Assembly (NCBI GenBank): GCA_013214945.1
Contig: JABSRT010000021.1
Coordinates: 37,152 to 101,151 of the forward strand
DNA: 64,000 bases
Direction: 5' to 3'
DNA from: Gammaproteobacteria bacterium
Lineage (GTDB): Bacteria; Pseudomonadota; Gammaproteobacteria; Enterobacterales; Psychrobiaceae
Part shown: in pieces, positions 34,941 through 45,930 of the stretch
Layout of the letters: the number at the start of each line of letters is the position of its first letter
How positions within the stretch are numbered: position 1 is the first letter of the stretch
The notes under the pieces: generated by a model
Databases searched by the model: none
What the model was told of the DNA's origin: nothing
Seen by the model: only the letters and a program-made list of their open reading frames with translations
Position numbers and translations under genes: made by a program

Positions 34941-37598
34941 ATGGGTAAATCATTAGTAATAGTGGAATCGCCAGCGAAAGCGAAAACTATTAACAAATAC
35001 TTAGGCAAAGACTTCATTGTAAAGTCATCGGTTGGTCATATCCGTGATTTGCCGACATCAGGTTCGGTAAAGAAAAACAAATTTACCAAGACACCAGCCG
35101 AAGTACGGAAAATGCCTGCCGAAGAAAAGGAAATTTATAAAGCGGCTCGCGACAAGCAACAGCTAATTAACCGGATGGGCATTGATCCACTCGGCGGCTG
35201 GGATGCGCACTACGAAGTGCTGCCGGGCAAAGAGAAAGTGGTTAACGAGCTAAAAGCTCTGGCTGAAACCGCTGATTTTGTCTATCTCGCATCGGATTTG
35301 GATAGAGAAGGTGAGGCTATTGCTTGGCACCTCAAAGAAATTATTGGTGGCGATGAGTCGCGTTTTAAACGCGTTGTGTTTAATGAAATCACCAAAAATG
35401 CGATAAGCGAAGCCTTTGAAACGCCAACCCAGCTAAATATGGACGGTGTTAATGCCCAGCAAGCCAGACGCTTTTTAGATCGCGTGGTTGGTTACATGGT
35501 TTCACCACTATTGTGGAAAAAAGTGGCGCGTGGTTTGTCTGCTGGTCGAGTACAGTCGGTGGCAGTACGCTTGGTTGTTGAGCGTGAGCGAGAAATTAAA
35601 GCGTTTAATCCTGAAGAATTTTGGGATCTACACGCCGATTTAATTAACCAAGCACAAACACAGTTGATGCTTAAAGTCACAAAGTTTGCCGATAAAGCGT
35701 ATAAACCTGTTAGTGCTGAGCAAAGCGAGGTGGCAGTAGCTGCATTGAAGGGTGCTGACTTCACGGTTAAGTCTCGTGAAGACAAGCCAACCAAATCTAA
35801 ACCTAGCGCGCCATACATCACATCAACGCTTCAGCAGGCGGCAAGTACTCGTCTTGGCTTTGGGGTTAAGAAGACCATGATGATGGCTCAGCGGCTCTAT
35901 GAAGCTGGTTACATCACTTATATGCGTACCGACTCGACTAACTTGAGTAAAGAAGCGGTTGAGAACGTGCGTGAGCACATTTTGAGTGAATACGGCAAAG
36001 CCTATGTACCTGAAGAACCTATTCGATACGGTAGCAAGGAAGGCGCACAAGAGGCTCACGAAGCTATTCGTCCTAGTGATGTCTCACGCAGCGCAACGTC
36101 ATTAACTAAAATGGAGCGTGATGCCGAGCGTTTATATGAGCTTATCTGGCGTCAGTTTGTTGCTTGTCAGATGACAACAGCGCTTTATGATGTGACGAAC
36201 TTAAAAGTGACCGCTGGTGACTATGAACTAAAAACGACCGGGCGCACACTTAAATTTGATGGTTGGACTCGCGTTCAAACCTCTGTTAAGCGAAAAAATG
36301 AAGACGATGTTACTTTGCCCGCTGTTGCTGTTGGCGAGTCATTAGACTTACAAGAGCTTCGTCCTAAGCAGCACTTTACTAAACCAACGGCGCGATTTAA
36401 TGAAGCGTCACTGGTTAAAGAGCTTGAAAAACGTGGCATTGGTCGTCCGTCAACGTACGCATCAATTATTTCAACCATTCAAGATCGCGGTTATGCGCGG
36501 GTTGAAAATAAACGATTTTTCGCTGAAAAAATGGGCGAAATTATCACCGATCGTTTAGTGGAAAACTTTGAAGAATTGCTGTCTTATGACTTCACCGCGC
36601 AAATGGAACAAGAGCTTGACCAAATTGCCCAAGGTGGCATGGACTGGAAAGATTCGCTTGATAAATTCTATGCCGGTTTTACACAGCAGCTTGATATCGC
36701 CAATTTAACACCTGAAGAAGGCGGAATGCGCCCGAACCAAATGGTAATGACGGATATTGAATGTCCGACTTGTGCCAGAAAAATGGGGATACGTACTGGT
36801 ACTACCGGCGTATTCTTAGGTTGTTCAGGTTATGATTTACCGCCCAAAGAGCGTTGTAAAACCACCATTAATTTAACCAGTGGTGACGACGCAGTCGCTG
36901 CTGATGATGAAGCCGAAACGCAAGCATTGATGGACCGACGTCGCTGTAGTCAGTGTGATACCGCGATGGACCCCTATTTGGTGGATGAAGAACGTAAGCT
37001 TCACGTGTGTGGTAATAACCCCGCGTGTGAAGGCAACGAGGTTGAGCAAGGCCAGTTTAAGATTAAAGGCTATGACGGTCCAATTATTGAGTGTGATCGC
37101 TGTACGCATGACATGGAGCTTAAGAACGGCCGCTTCGGTAAGTACTTTGCTTGTACTAATGTTGATGAGTGTAAAAACACCCGTAAACTGCTTAGAAGTG
37201 GAGAGGTTGCTCCGCCTAAAGAAGATCCGGTTCACTTACCTGAATTGGAATGTGCTAATCACGACGCGTATTTCGTACTACGCGATGGTGCCTCAGGCAT
37301 ATTCTTAGCGGCGCATACTTTTCCTAAAGCTCGTGAAACTCGCGCGCCACAGGTGGCAGAGCTGCATCGCTTTAGAGACAGAATTTCGTCAAAGTTTTAT
37401 TACCTAGCTGATGCTCCACAAAAAGATCCTGAAGGGAACTCAGCGATTGTTCGTTATAGCCGTAAAAATAAAGAACAATATGTCATGACTGAAATAGAGA
37501 AGAAGGCTACAGGCTGGACCGCTCATTTTGAAAATGGCAAATGGGTTGAAAACCAAAAAGCTAAGCGAGCACCTAAAAAAGTTGCTGCTAAAAAATAG
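34941..37598 (+). CDS. topA: DNA topoisomerase I
   Basis: An 885-residue type IA topoisomerase that relaxes negative supercoils. The N-terminal TOPRIM domain begins [20 protein letters not shown] and includes the acidic [12 protein letters not shown]. The active-site Tyr is in [14 protein letters not shown]-terminal zinc-binding repeats (CPTCARKMG…, CSQCDTAMD…, [10 protein letters not shown]…) and a basic tail complete the protein. Length matches E. coli TopA. Near cysB, as in enterobacteria, but here about 4.4 kb with other genes lies between them. Confidence 0.97.
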   Translation: MGKSLVIVESPAKAKTINKYLGKDFIVKSSVGHIRDLPTSGSVKKNKFTKTPAEVRKMPAEEKEIYKAARDKQQLINRMGIDPLGGWDAHYEVLPGKEKVVNELKALAETADFVYLASDLDREGEAIAWHLKEIIGGDESRFKRVVFNEITKNAISEAFETPTQLNMDGVNAQQARRFLDRVVGYMVSPLLWKKVARGLSAGRVQSVAVRLVVEREREIKAFNPEEFWDLHADLINQAQTQLMLKVTKFADKAYKPVSAEQSEVAVAALKGADFTVKSREDKPTKSKPSAPYITSTLQQAASTRLGFGVKKTMMMAQRLYEAGYITYMRTDSTNLSKEAVENVREHILSEYGKAYVPEEPIRYGSKEGAQEAHEAIRPSDVSRSATSLTKMERDAERLYELIWRQFVACQMTTALYDVTNLKVTAGDYELKTTGRTLKFDGWTRVQTSVKRKNEDDVTLPAVAVGESLDLQELRPKQHFTKPTARFNEASLVKELEKRGIGRPSTYASIISTIQDRGYARVENKRFFAEKMGEIITDRLVENFEELLSYDFTAQMEQELDQIAQGGMDWKDSLDKFYAGFTQQLDIANLTPEEGGMRPNQMVMTDIECPTCARKMGIRTGTTGVFLGCSGYDLPPKERCKTTINLTSGDDAVAADDEAETQALMDRRRCSQCDTAMDPYLVDEERKLHVCGNNPACEGNEVEQGQFKIKGYDGPIIECDRCTHDMELKNGRFGKYFACTNVDECKNTRKLLRSGEVAPPKEDPVHLPELECANHDAYFVLRDGASGIFLAAHTFPKARETRAPQVAELHRFRDRISSKFYYLADAPQKDPEGNSAIVRYSRKNKEQYVMTEIEKKATGWTAHFENGKWVENQKAKRAPKKVAAKK

Positions 37599-37616
37599 TA
37601 CAAACTCTTAATTGTT

Positions 37617-37643
37617 AAAAAGCGCCTTAGGGCGCTTTTTTTG
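37617..37643 (+). terminator. Terminator after topA
   Basis: AAAAAGCGCC-TTAG-GGCGCTTTTTTT: a strong stem with a long T-run, 18 bp after the topA stop. Confidence 0.92.
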
Positions 37644-38059
37644 TTACTGATAGGTATCAATAACTTTTAATACCTCATATCTCCTTATGCAGTCTTTTTA
37701 AAGTAACAAGCCTTAACTCAAACACTGATATTTAACCTTTTGTTAACAAGTTTAACATCTGTTATGTGGGCTTGATCATGTTTTTAGGCTCGACTGCCTG
37801 AAATGTGGTCTATTCTCGCTTGTTTCGCCGTTCAAACCAGTTGCAATTGTAATTAATGGTTAATACAATTGTTGGCATGTTTTTTTACCTGACTTAACTT
37901 GTTAAAAGGTTAAGCAGACGAGTTGTGTGGCTTGGGATCAAAAACATTTAGATTATCAATTCAAATGATTGTGACGCTATGGTGTAACAAGTTGTTTGAA
38001 AAAGAGAAATCACTAATTATAAGAACAATCAATACAAAGACAATAAAGAGGTTTTATAG
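37644..38059. other. Long upstream region of the AGCS symporter gene with several dyads
   Basis: No gene is seen in about 415 bp. TTAACCTTTTGTTAACAAGTTTAA (37732-37755) is repeated as an inverted copy at 37893-37914 (CTTAACTTGTTAAAAGG onward), with a 3-nt difference. A CAATTGTA…TACAATTG dyad lies at 37844-37871. AAAGAGG precedes the start codon at 38060. No glycine-riboswitch core was recognised. This looks like a multi-site regulatory region. Confidence 0.5.
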
Positions 38060-39553
38060 ATGCAAGATTTAGTTAATTATATTAACGGTTTTATTTGGAG
38101 CCCGGCATTAATTTATTTATGTTTAGGCACTGGATTATTTTATTCGATCGTAACGCGTTTTGTGCAAGTTCGACTACTTAAAGAGATGTGGAATTTACTA
38201 TTTACAGGTAAAGAATCTGAAAGCGGTATTTCATCATTTCAAGCGTTAGCCGTTTCGTTATCTGGCCGGGTTGGTACTGGTAATATTGCAGGTGTTGCTG
38301 CTGCGATTGGTTTTGGTGGCCCTGGCGCTGTTTTCTGGATGTGGATTGTGGCCTTTTTGGGTGCTGCCACTGCATACACCGAATCAACTTTAGCGCAAAT
38401 CTATAAAGAAGAAGATGAAGGTCAGTACCGTGGTGGTCCGGCTTACTACTTCGAAAAATGCATGGGCCAAAAATGGTTTGCATGGATTTTTGCTATTTCG
38501 ACTATCTTCGCTTGTGGTGTTTTCTTACCGGGTATTCAGTCAAATGCGATCGGTAATGCGATTGCAACGACTTTTGGTAGTGGCAACATGATTGATACCG
38601 CGATTGGTGTTATCAGTGTTACTAAGATTGCGACTGGCACAGTGATTGTGACTATGCTTGGTTTCATCATCTTTGGTGGTGTTAAGCGTATTGCACACTT
38701 TACTCAAATTGTTGTGCCTTTCATGGCATTGGCATACATTATTATCGCTTGTGTCGTGATTATATTAAACATCGACATGCTGCCTGAAGTATTTGCGCTG
38801 ATCATCGGCGATGCATTTACTCCGATGGCTGGTTTTGGTGCTGCGATTGGTTGGGGTGTTAAACGTGGCGTTTACTCGAACGAAGCTGGCCAAGGTACTG
38901 GTCCTCATGCTGCTGCGGCCGCTGAAGTTGCTCACCCAGCTCAGCAAGGTTTAGTACAAGCATTTTCGGTTTACATCGATACCTTATTAGTTTGTACCGC
39001 GACAGCATTGATGATCCTTATTACGGGTGCGTATAATGTTCACGGTGCGGCAGAAGGCGCATTTATTATTCAAAACCTTGGTGCGGATGTGGCGGCAAAT
39101 AGCCCAGCATTTACTCAGCAAGCGATTGAAACCGTGTTACCAAACGTTGGTAATCCATTTGTTGCTTTCACGCTGTTCTTCTTCGCTTTCACTACGCTGT
39201 TAGCTTATTACTATATTGCTGAAACCAACATTGCTTACATTAATCGTACGATTAAAATTCCTGGTCTGACGTTTGGGCTTAAAGTTGTATTGATGGTTGC
39301 TACATTCTACGGTTGTGTTAAAACAGCTAACTTAGCGTGGGGCCTAGGCGATATTGGCGTTGGTTTAATGGCATGGTTAAATATCATTGGTATTCTAATT
39401 ATCTTTTTTGTGTCACGCCCAGCGATTAAAGCGTTAAAAGATTATGAAACTCAGCGTAATGCCGGTGTTAAAGATTACACCTTTGATCCAATTAAACTAG
39501 GGATCAAAAATGCAACGTTCTGGGAAAAGAGAATTTCTAAAGACAAAAAATAA
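38060..39553 (+). CDS. Alanine/glycine:cation symporter (AGCS family)
   Basis: A 497-residue inner-membrane Na+- or H+-coupled amino acid transporter with about 10-11 helices. Family signatures are GRVGTGNIAGVAAAIGFGGPGAVFWMW and the later GWGVKRGVYSNEAGQGTGPHAAAAAEV. It takes up alanine and/or glycine. Flanked by its own long upstream region and a terminator, so monocistronic. Substrate choice between alanine and glycine is not determinable. Confidence 0.93.
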   Translation: MQDLVNYINGFIWSPALIYLCLGTGLFYSIVTRFVQVRLLKEMWNLLFTGKESESGISSFQALAVSLSGRVGTGNIAGVAAAIGFGGPGAVFWMWIVAFLGAATAYTESTLAQIYKEEDEGQYRGGPAYYFEKCMGQKWFAWIFAISTIFACGVFLPGIQSNAIGNAIATTFGSGNMIDTAIGVISVTKIATGTVIVTMLGFIIFGGVKRIAHFTQIVVPFMALAYIIIACVVIILNIDMLPEVFALIIGDAFTPMAGFGAAIGWGVKRGVYSNEAGQGTGPHAAAAAEVAHPAQQGLVQAFSVYIDTLLVCTATALMILITGAYNVHGAAEGAFIIQNLGADVAANSPAFTQQAIETVLPNVGNPFVAFTLFFFAFTTLLAYYYIAETNIAYINRTIKIPGLTFGLKVVLMVATFYGCVKTANLAWGLGDIGVGLMAWLNIIGILIIFFVSRPAIKALKDYETQRNAGVKDYTFDPIKLGIKNATFWEKRISKDKK

Positions 39554-39596
39554 GCATCAAGGCGTTAGCTAACTGCTAACAAATTATTAGCTTAAA

Positions 39597-39626
39597 AGGC
39601 TCAAGTCGCAAGACTTGGGCCTTTTT
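39597..39626 (+). terminator. Terminator after the AGCS symporter gene
   Basis: AGGCTCAAGTC-GCAA-GACTTGGGCCT: a stem with one G-U pair, followed by TTTTTGTTTTT. Confidence 0.85.
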
Positions 39627-40252
39627 GTTTTTACGATGTTATTTAGTGTAAAAATATAAATGGACCTAATACCCGAGGCTGTCTCAGGTCTATTTAATTG
39701 TGTGGTTTGTTGCACCCATGGAGTTGCCATGAGAGCAGCCAGTCCGTATAGCCATTGCTATGTCTGCGAAGTTTCAGCGGCTATTGAGGCATTTGTGTTT
39801 GCTTAACCTGAGTTCTGGATAAGAGTTTTGTAACAGCTAGAAACTAAAGGAATACTTATATAATGAACTTCCAGTGACACAATTTTGGTGGATATTACAA
39901 GTTATCTGCTCCAGGCATAACTTAAGTACCAGCATCTATGTAGGTAAGGCATTTTTACTCCCAATAGCTGGCTATCAGCGTTGTTGGAAAAATTCACTTA
40001 TCAGGTATTCAGGTTGCTTAATACTCTAATGGAATGTTCGGTTTAGAAGTACGATTAGCAGTCCTATCCCATTATTTAAATAGAAGCTGGGTAGGGTAAT
40101 GCTGATTAAAAAGATACTGCCCAATGAAACTAGCGACAGCACTTGATATTAGACAGGGCGAGATTGGTCGATATGTCGGAGCTATTGAGCAAGGAAAAGC
40201 GCCACTAGGGCGCTTTTATCGCGAGATGATTACCGGATCTTTGTGGTAATTA
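39627..40252. other. 625-bp orphan region without a recognisable gene
   Basis: No coding frame here resembles a known family. It contains the phrase AACCTGAGTTCTGGATAAGA (39805), similar to AACTTAAGTTCTGGGTAAGG at 9416, and a hairpin at 40195-40217. The minus strand of about 39680-39790 gives short peptide-like stretches interrupted by stops. It may be a dispersed-repeat or insertion-element remnant; this is not proven. Confidence 0.4.
40195..40217 (-). terminator. Hairpin terminator behind the coiled-coil membrane protein gene
   Basis: AAAAGCGCC and GGCGCTTTT pair with a 5-nt loop. It serves the minus-strand gene ending at 40253; short T-runs flank both sides. Confidence 0.75.
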
Positions 40253-41020
40253 TTACCATTTCTTCTTCGGTTGAAACAGTAAATCTAGATCGGTACTTGA
40301 TTTTTCTTCTTGTTCTTGACGCTGGCGTTCTTGGCGATCAATTTTCACTTGATCGAGAGTTTGCAACATTTTGCTGGCTTCTTCTAAACGTTCGCCAACA
40401 AAGGTGTCGCCGTCACTGTTGATCGCTTTGAGGGTTTTAATCGCCTTGTCTAAGTAAGTTCTCGCTGAGCCTATTTGCTTAGCTTCAATCGCTATTTTAG
40501 CTCGCTTGATAATCGAATTAATATTGACACGGATTTGTAATAAGTCGATGCGTTTTATTTCATTACTATAAACTTCAGGGTTTATTCGGCCACGCTTTTG
40601 CTCCGAATTAATTGTGCCTTTTAGTTTTTTTAGTACCTGGACCAATTGCAGTACTTCGCGATCGTCGGTTGGTAAATTAAAGGTATCAAGCCCTTTTGAA
40701 TGAAAGGTTTTGCCAATTTGTTCAATCAGCATCAGCCGGTCATTGATTTGGCTGGTTAAACTATTATCACTGTTAATTTGTTTGATGCTTTTCTGCGTTT
40801 CCATAATGCGGTTGTGTAATACCATCATCAGTGATTTGGTGACCGGAATATTGGCAATACGCGATAAAAGATCTTCTGTCTCGTCAACCGTAATGGTTAA
40901 CCGTGCAACCTCTGCGCGTTGATCTTGCTCAACGCGACGTTTTTGTTGCTGCATCACAGTGAAGGCGATAAGGATAATAATGAGCGCCGAGACTGCAACT
41001 AAAATAAGAGTAAAGGACAT
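40253..41020 (-). CDS. Membrane-anchored coiled-coil protein of unknown function
   Basis: A roughly 255-residue protein. One N-terminal helix (FTLILVAVSALIIILIAF) is followed by a long soluble, highly charged, helical region with coiled-coil character and a basic/acidic C-terminus (RQERQRQEQEEKSS…QPKKKW). ATG 41020 is preferred; the frame extends to a TTG at 41029. It lies 29 bp downstream of the histidine-kinase-like gene on the same strand, probably the same operon. Not recognised as a named family. The anchor-plus-coil plan suggests a scaffold or regulator at the inner membrane, but no function is claimed. Confidence 0.75.
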   Translation of the reverse strand: MSFTLILVAVSALIIILIAFTVMQQQKRRVEQDQRAEVARLTITVDETEDLLSRIANIPVTKSLMMVLHNRIMETQKSIKQINSDNSLTSQINDRLMLIEQIGKTFHSKGLDTFNLPTDDREVLQLVQVLKKLKGTINSEQKRGRINPEVYSNEIKRIDLLQIRVNINSIIKRAKIAIEAKQIGSARTYLDKAIKTLKAINSDGDTFVGERLEEASKMLQTLDQVKIDRQERQRQEQEEKSSTDLDLLFQPKKKW

Positions 41021-41049
41021 GTAAGGCAATCCATATTGTTCTAAGGAAA

Positions 41050-41745
41050 CTAAGGTAAGCGAATTTTAAACGAACTACCGTTGAGTTCGCTATCGTTAGA
41101 TAAAATTATTTCACCCGTTATATCATTTTGCAGGTGTGATACAGCAATTAAACGGGAAAATAGTAAACCTATGCCCATTCTACCGTATTTAGTATCAAGT
41201 GTATCTATTGGAGCCGCAGCCGCTTCAATCATTTGAGCCGGATACCCGCTCGAATCATCAATCACGTCAATTTCAAGAATATTGTTAATTAACATAGCCC
41301 TGATAATAATTTTATCTTTGCTGTATCTAATTGCATTGCTGAGTACATCATCGATTAAATATGAAATTAATTCTTTATCTAAATACCACATTAAATCAAT
41401 GTCGACATCAAGTTGGCAGTCTATTTTTGTGCTTTGACTATAGATATCATTTTGGCAAATCACAGATTCCAGTAAGTCATGGACCAATACTTGCTCTATA
41501 TTAACCAGTAAACGATCTTCTTCGGCTTGATATAATCCCATTATTTGGGTTAGGCCACCGTTGATTCGCTGAACTTGATAATTAATATCGGATAGTTCAC
41601 GTGCTGATATTACTTTGTCTTGTTCTGGTTGTTGATTAAGCGTTTGCAGCGATTGAAACATCATCGTTAATGAGTTTCTCATATCTTGAGCTATAGCAGA
41701 TAAGACCTTGTTGTAATTAATTTTACTGCTGGATGATTGCGTCAT
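41050..41745 (-). CDS. Histidine-kinase-like ATPase protein without the phospho-acceptor His
   Basis: A 231-residue soluble protein with a dimerisation/HisKA-like helix (about 8-70) and a HATPase_c domain (about 85-231). The H-box reads AQDMRNSL (19-26), so the expected His is Gln20. The ATP-binding N-box is present (DDVLSNAIRYS, Asn137); the D-box is partly changed (DDSSGYP, one Gly to Ser) and the GIGL lid motif (191-194) is kept. It probably cannot autophosphorylate but may still bind nucleotide and regulate another kinase. Followed by the coiled-coil membrane protein gene, likely one operon. Upstream lies divergent cysB. Confidence 0.8.
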   Translation of the reverse strand: MTQSSSSKINYNKVLSAIAQDMRNSLTMMFQSLQTLNQQPEQDKVISARELSDINYQVQRINGGLTQIMGLYQAEEDRLLVNIEQVLVHDLLESVICQNDIYSQSTKIDCQLDVDIDLMWYLDKELISYLIDDVLSNAIRYSKDKIIIRAMLINNILEIDVIDDSSGYPAQMIEAAAAPIDTLDTKYGRMGIGLLFSRLIAVSHLQNDITGEIILSNDSELNGSSFKIRLP

Positions 41746-41963
41746 AATAGATATCTTTTATCCTACATTAGCCGATTTACATATTTCTCTATCATAACGC
41801 TACTAGCGATATAAAAGCTAGTTTCAAGCCTTAACTGAGCAAGTTATCCGTCGGATGAAAAATAAATAATTAGACAAACTTGTTTCTTATTACCTTTGTA
41901 CGGTATATTGTGATTGCTTATAGCAAAAAGCTATTAGTAAACGACTAGCTAGAATCCCCGTAA

Positions 41964-42965
<1,002 letters not shown>

Positions 42966-43001
42966 TAACGCACTTAATTAATAAAATTGATATTACGGCA
43001 T

Positions 43002-43035
43002 AAAAAAGGCGAACAATTAATTGTTCGCCTTTTTC
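43002..43035. terminator. Terminator after cysB
   Basis: AAAAAGGCGAACAATT and its perfect complement AATTGTTCGCCTTTTT form a 16-bp palindrome with almost no loop, flanked by A- and T-runs. Confidence 0.88.
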
Positions 43036-43219
43036 GTTCATCATGTTAGTGACTAATACAAATTCCGTTAAATTAGTGGCCAATTTATTAACGAGGGAAA
43101 ACGGATGAGAACAAGGCATTTATTTACGTCTGTAGTAATTCTACAGAGAAAATAAATAACGCGGTTATCATTTGTTTTAACCGTTAAGAATGATCAGTTA
43201 ATTATCGGAATTGGTATAA

Positions 43220-44587
43220 CTAACACTCAACAATATTCACCGCGAGACCACCACGAGCTGTCTCTTTGTATTTGGTCTTCATGTCGTTGCCAGTCTCCCA
43301 CATGGTTTTAATGACTTTGTCTAACGACACTTTTTGATTGCCATCACCACGCAGTGCTAACCTTGAGGCATTAATCGCTTTTACTGAGCCCATCGCGTTA
43401 CGTTCAATGCAAGGTACCTGCACCAAACCACCAACAGGATCACAGGTTAATCCTAGATTGTGTTCCATGCCTATTTCAGCCGCGTTTTCGACTTGGTCGA
43501 CCGTGCCACCCATAATATCAGTAATGGCAGCAGCGGCCATTGAACAGGCAACACCCACTTCACCCTGACAGCCAACTTCGGCACCGGAAATTGAGGCGTT
43601 TTTCTTGTATAAAATACCAATGGCGGCGGCAGTAAGCAGATAACGAACCGCAATTTCATCGGTGACCGGCTCAACGAACTTGTCGTAATAACACAGTACA
43701 GCGGGCAGAATTCCTGCCGCCCCGTTGGTGGGTGCTGTGACCACTTGACCGCCAGCGGCATTTTCTTCATTGACTGACATCGCGAACAGATTAACCCAAT
43801 CGATAGCTGTTAAAGGATCGGTCGAATGAATGCTTTCGGCACTTAACTGGCGATACAATGCCGGGGCACGACGGCGTAATTTTAAACCGCCTTCTAAGAT
43901 CCCTTCACGACGGAAGCCACGCTCGACACTTTTGCGCATAGTCAGCCAAATATTTGCTAGCTTGTCACGTACTTGTTGTTCTGGCAGCAATTGCTTTTCA
44001 TTTTCCATCATTAAAGCCGAGATACTTAACCCATTCTCTTTGCAGGTTGCTAATAGTTCTGCGCCGCTACCAAATGGATATTTAGATTTATCTTCTTGGT
44101 TGGTGTCGACCAATTTTATTTCTTCGTCGTCAACAATAAAACCGCCACCAATTGAGTAGTAGACTTTGCTAAATAAAAGTTCTTTGCCATTGTAAGCGAG
44201 TAATTCCATCGCATTAGAATGCGTCGGCAGAGTTTTACGGCGATGAAAGATAATGGCATCTTTTTTTGGAAAGCTGGTATCGTGACTGCCAAGTAAAGAG
44301 ATCCGTTGGTCGGTCGCCACTTGTTTTAAAATGCTGTCGATAATTTCAGGATCAATGGTGTCTGGTTCATGACCGGCTAGCCCTAAAATTACGGCTTTGC
44401 CGGTACCGTGGCCGATCCCGGTTTGACCTAGAGAACCATAGAGCTCGGTCTTTACATGGCTCACTTGGCTTAACAGGTTTTGCTCTTCGAGCAGCTTAGT
44501 AAAACGGTAGGCCGCTTTCATCGGGCCGACGGTGTGGGAGCTTGAAGGGCCTATACCGATACTAAACATATCAAATACACTAATCAT
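43220..44587 (-). CDS. sdaA: L-serine dehydratase (L-serine ammonia-lyase)
   Basis: A roughly 455-residue single-chain [4Fe-4S] L-serine deaminase producing pyruvate and ammonia. The N-terminal [22 protein letters not shown] is the family signature. Conserved cysteines occur in [16 protein letters not shown] and [17 protein letters not shown] 44587 is the natural start; the frame reaches back to a TTG at 44599. Monocistronic and divergent from nagZ. Whether it is SdaA or the closely related SdaB type cannot be decided. Confidence 0.93.
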   Translation of the reverse strand: MISVFDMFSIGIGPSSSHTVGPMKAAYRFTKLLEEQNLLSQVSHVKTELYGSLGQTGIGHGTGKAVILGLAGHEPDTIDPEIIDSILKQVATDQRISLLGSHDTSFPKKDAIIFHRRKTLPTHSNAMELLAYNGKELLFSKVYYSIGGGFIVDDEEIKLVDTNQEDKSKYPFGSGAELLATCKENGLSISALMMENEKQLLPEQQVRDKLANIWLTMRKSVERGFRREGILEGGLKLRRRAPALYRQLSAESIHSTDPLTAIDWVNLFAMSVNEENAAGGQVVTAPTNGAAGILPAVLCYYDKFVEPVTDEIAVRYLLTAAAIGILYKKNASISGAEVGCQGEVGVACSMAAAAITDIMGGTVDQVENAAEIGMEHNLGLTCDPVGGLVQVPCIERNAMGSVKAINASRLALRGDGNQKVSLDKVIKTMWETGNDMKTKYKETARGGLAVNIVEC

Positions 44588-44792
44588 ACTTTTTCTCAAT
44601 AAATACTTAATACTATACTTAAGGCTAATGTTACACTATGGCCCATTTCCACTCAACGTTCCACTAGGTTGTATTTGGTAATTCTTTGTTACCAAATTGT
44701 AAATAATGAGTGTGTAAGCGGTATATATCAATCCGGATTGAATGCGGGATTGGCATTAGTTTAAAGTCGTTGTCAAACAAAGGAGTAAGGTT

Positions 44793-45845
44793 TTGGGACC
44801 ATTGATGTTAGATATACAAGGGTTGAGTCTATCGGCAGTTGAGCAAACACAGCTCGCTAGTCCTTTAGTGGGCGGCGCTATTTTATTTAGTCGAAATTTC
44901 GATAATTTAGATCAACTAAGCCAGCTAATAATAGCGATTCGTGAGATTACCGGTGAGCAATTTATCATTGCGGTTGATCATGAAGGCGGCCGAGTTCAGC
45001 GCTTTAAACAAGGGTTTACCCACATTCCGGCAATGGCGAGCATTTTAAAACATGCGCAGGGCGATCTAGTGCAAGCAAAAGTCGATGCGGTGGAATTAGG
45101 CTGGTTAATGGCGAGCGAATTGTTAAGTCTCGACATTGATATCAGCTTTGCACCGGTACTAGATGTTGATGGTTGTTCAAGTGTGATCGGTGATCGTGCC
45201 TTTTCAAGTGAGCCAGCGCAAGTAATCGCGCTAGGGCAGAGTTTTATCGAGGGCATGGCGCAAGCGGGAATGAAATGTACCGGAAAACACTTTCCGGGTC
45301 ATGGCAGTGTCGCGGCAGATTCACACATTGCAATTCCGGTTGACGAGCGCTCTCAGGCTGCAATAGAAAGCTTAGATATGTCAATTTTCAAGAACTTGAT
45401 CGGTCAACAAAAACTGAATGCGTTAATGCCAGCTCATGTTATCTATCCGGCATTTGACGACAAACCAGCAGGGTTCTCGCCATTTTGGATCCAGCAAGTA
45501 CTGCGGCAGCAGCTTAAGTTCGATGGGGTAATTTTCAGTGATGACCTTGGTATGGAAGGCGCGACTGTTGCCGGTAATTTTGAGCAACGAACCCACGCGG
45601 CGCTAACGGCCGGCTGCGACATGGTTTTAGTGTGCAATAAGCCACAAGGTACCATTGAAGTTTTAGCTTACTTAGAGCGCGAGTTTAATCAGTTAGTATC
45701 TTTAGTCGAGCGTAACCAATCGGCGGCTCGGTTACGTCAAATGTTGCCAACAGCGCAGCATGATCGCGTGCAATTATTGGCGAGCCAGCGTTGGTTAAGT
45801 GCAGTGGCAACCGCTGAGGAACTTCGACTAGCCTTGATAAGCTAA
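44793..45845 (+). CDS. nagZ: Beta-N-acetylglucosaminidase NagZ
   Basis: A 350-residue family 3 glycoside hydrolase that removes GlcNAc from muropeptides in peptidoglycan recycling. Motifs: AVDHEGGRVQRF near the N-terminus, KHFPGHGSVAADSH in the catalytic loop and the nucleophile region FSDDLGMEGA. No signal peptide, so cytoplasmic. The start is TTG 44793, seven bases after AGGAG; the family N-terminus MGPLMLDIQG begins exactly there. Confidence 0.95.
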   Translation: MGPLMLDIQGLSLSAVEQTQLASPLVGGAILFSRNFDNLDQLSQLIIAIREITGEQFIIAVDHEGGRVQRFKQGFTHIPAMASILKHAQGDLVQAKVDAVELGWLMASELLSLDIDISFAPVLDVDGCSSVIGDRAFSSEPAQVIALGQSFIEGMAQAGMKCTGKHFPGHGSVAADSHIAIPVDERSQAAIESLDMSIFKNLIGQQKLNALMPAHVIYPAFDDKPAGFSPFWIQQVLRQQLKFDGVIFSDDLGMEGATVAGNFEQRTHAALTAGCDMVLVCNKPQGTIEVLAYLEREFNQLVSLVERNQSAARLRQMLPTAQHDRVQLLASQRWLSAVATAEELRLALIS

Positions 45846-45871
45846 GCGTAACAAGGCAACTCTACGCACGC

Positions 45872-45900
45872 TTACGCACAACCTCAGTGATTGTGCGTAA
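45872..45900. other. Hairpin between nagZ and the EamA exporter gene
   Basis: TTACGCACAA and TTGTGCGTAA form a perfect 10-bp stem with a 9-nt loop. Neither strand has a T-run, so it is not a typical rho-independent terminator. The TACGCAC motif occurs once more just before (45863-45869), and GCTAAGCG occurs at 45841 and again near 45904. Confidence 0.6.
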
Positions 45901-45930
45901 CTGTGCTAAGCGTTGCAGCGACTAAAAGTA

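Noticed and set aside
36873..37235. 120-codon frame antisense to topA
   Set aside because: Shadow of the topA zinc-finger region; topA is clearly coding here.
37644..38059. Glycine riboswitch upstream of the AGCS symporter
   Set aside because: Glycine aptamer core motifs were looked for by eye and not found; dyads explain the region better.
40124..40249. 42-codon frame (starts MKLATALDIRQGEIG) with a slight helix-turn-helix look
   Set aside because: It reads through the terminator hairpin at 40195-40217, has no ribosome site and no clear relatives.
43105..43155. 16-codon frame after a purine-rich GAGGGAAAACGG stretch
   Set aside because: Too short to support, no downstream gene on this strand for a leader peptide; the next gene is convergent.
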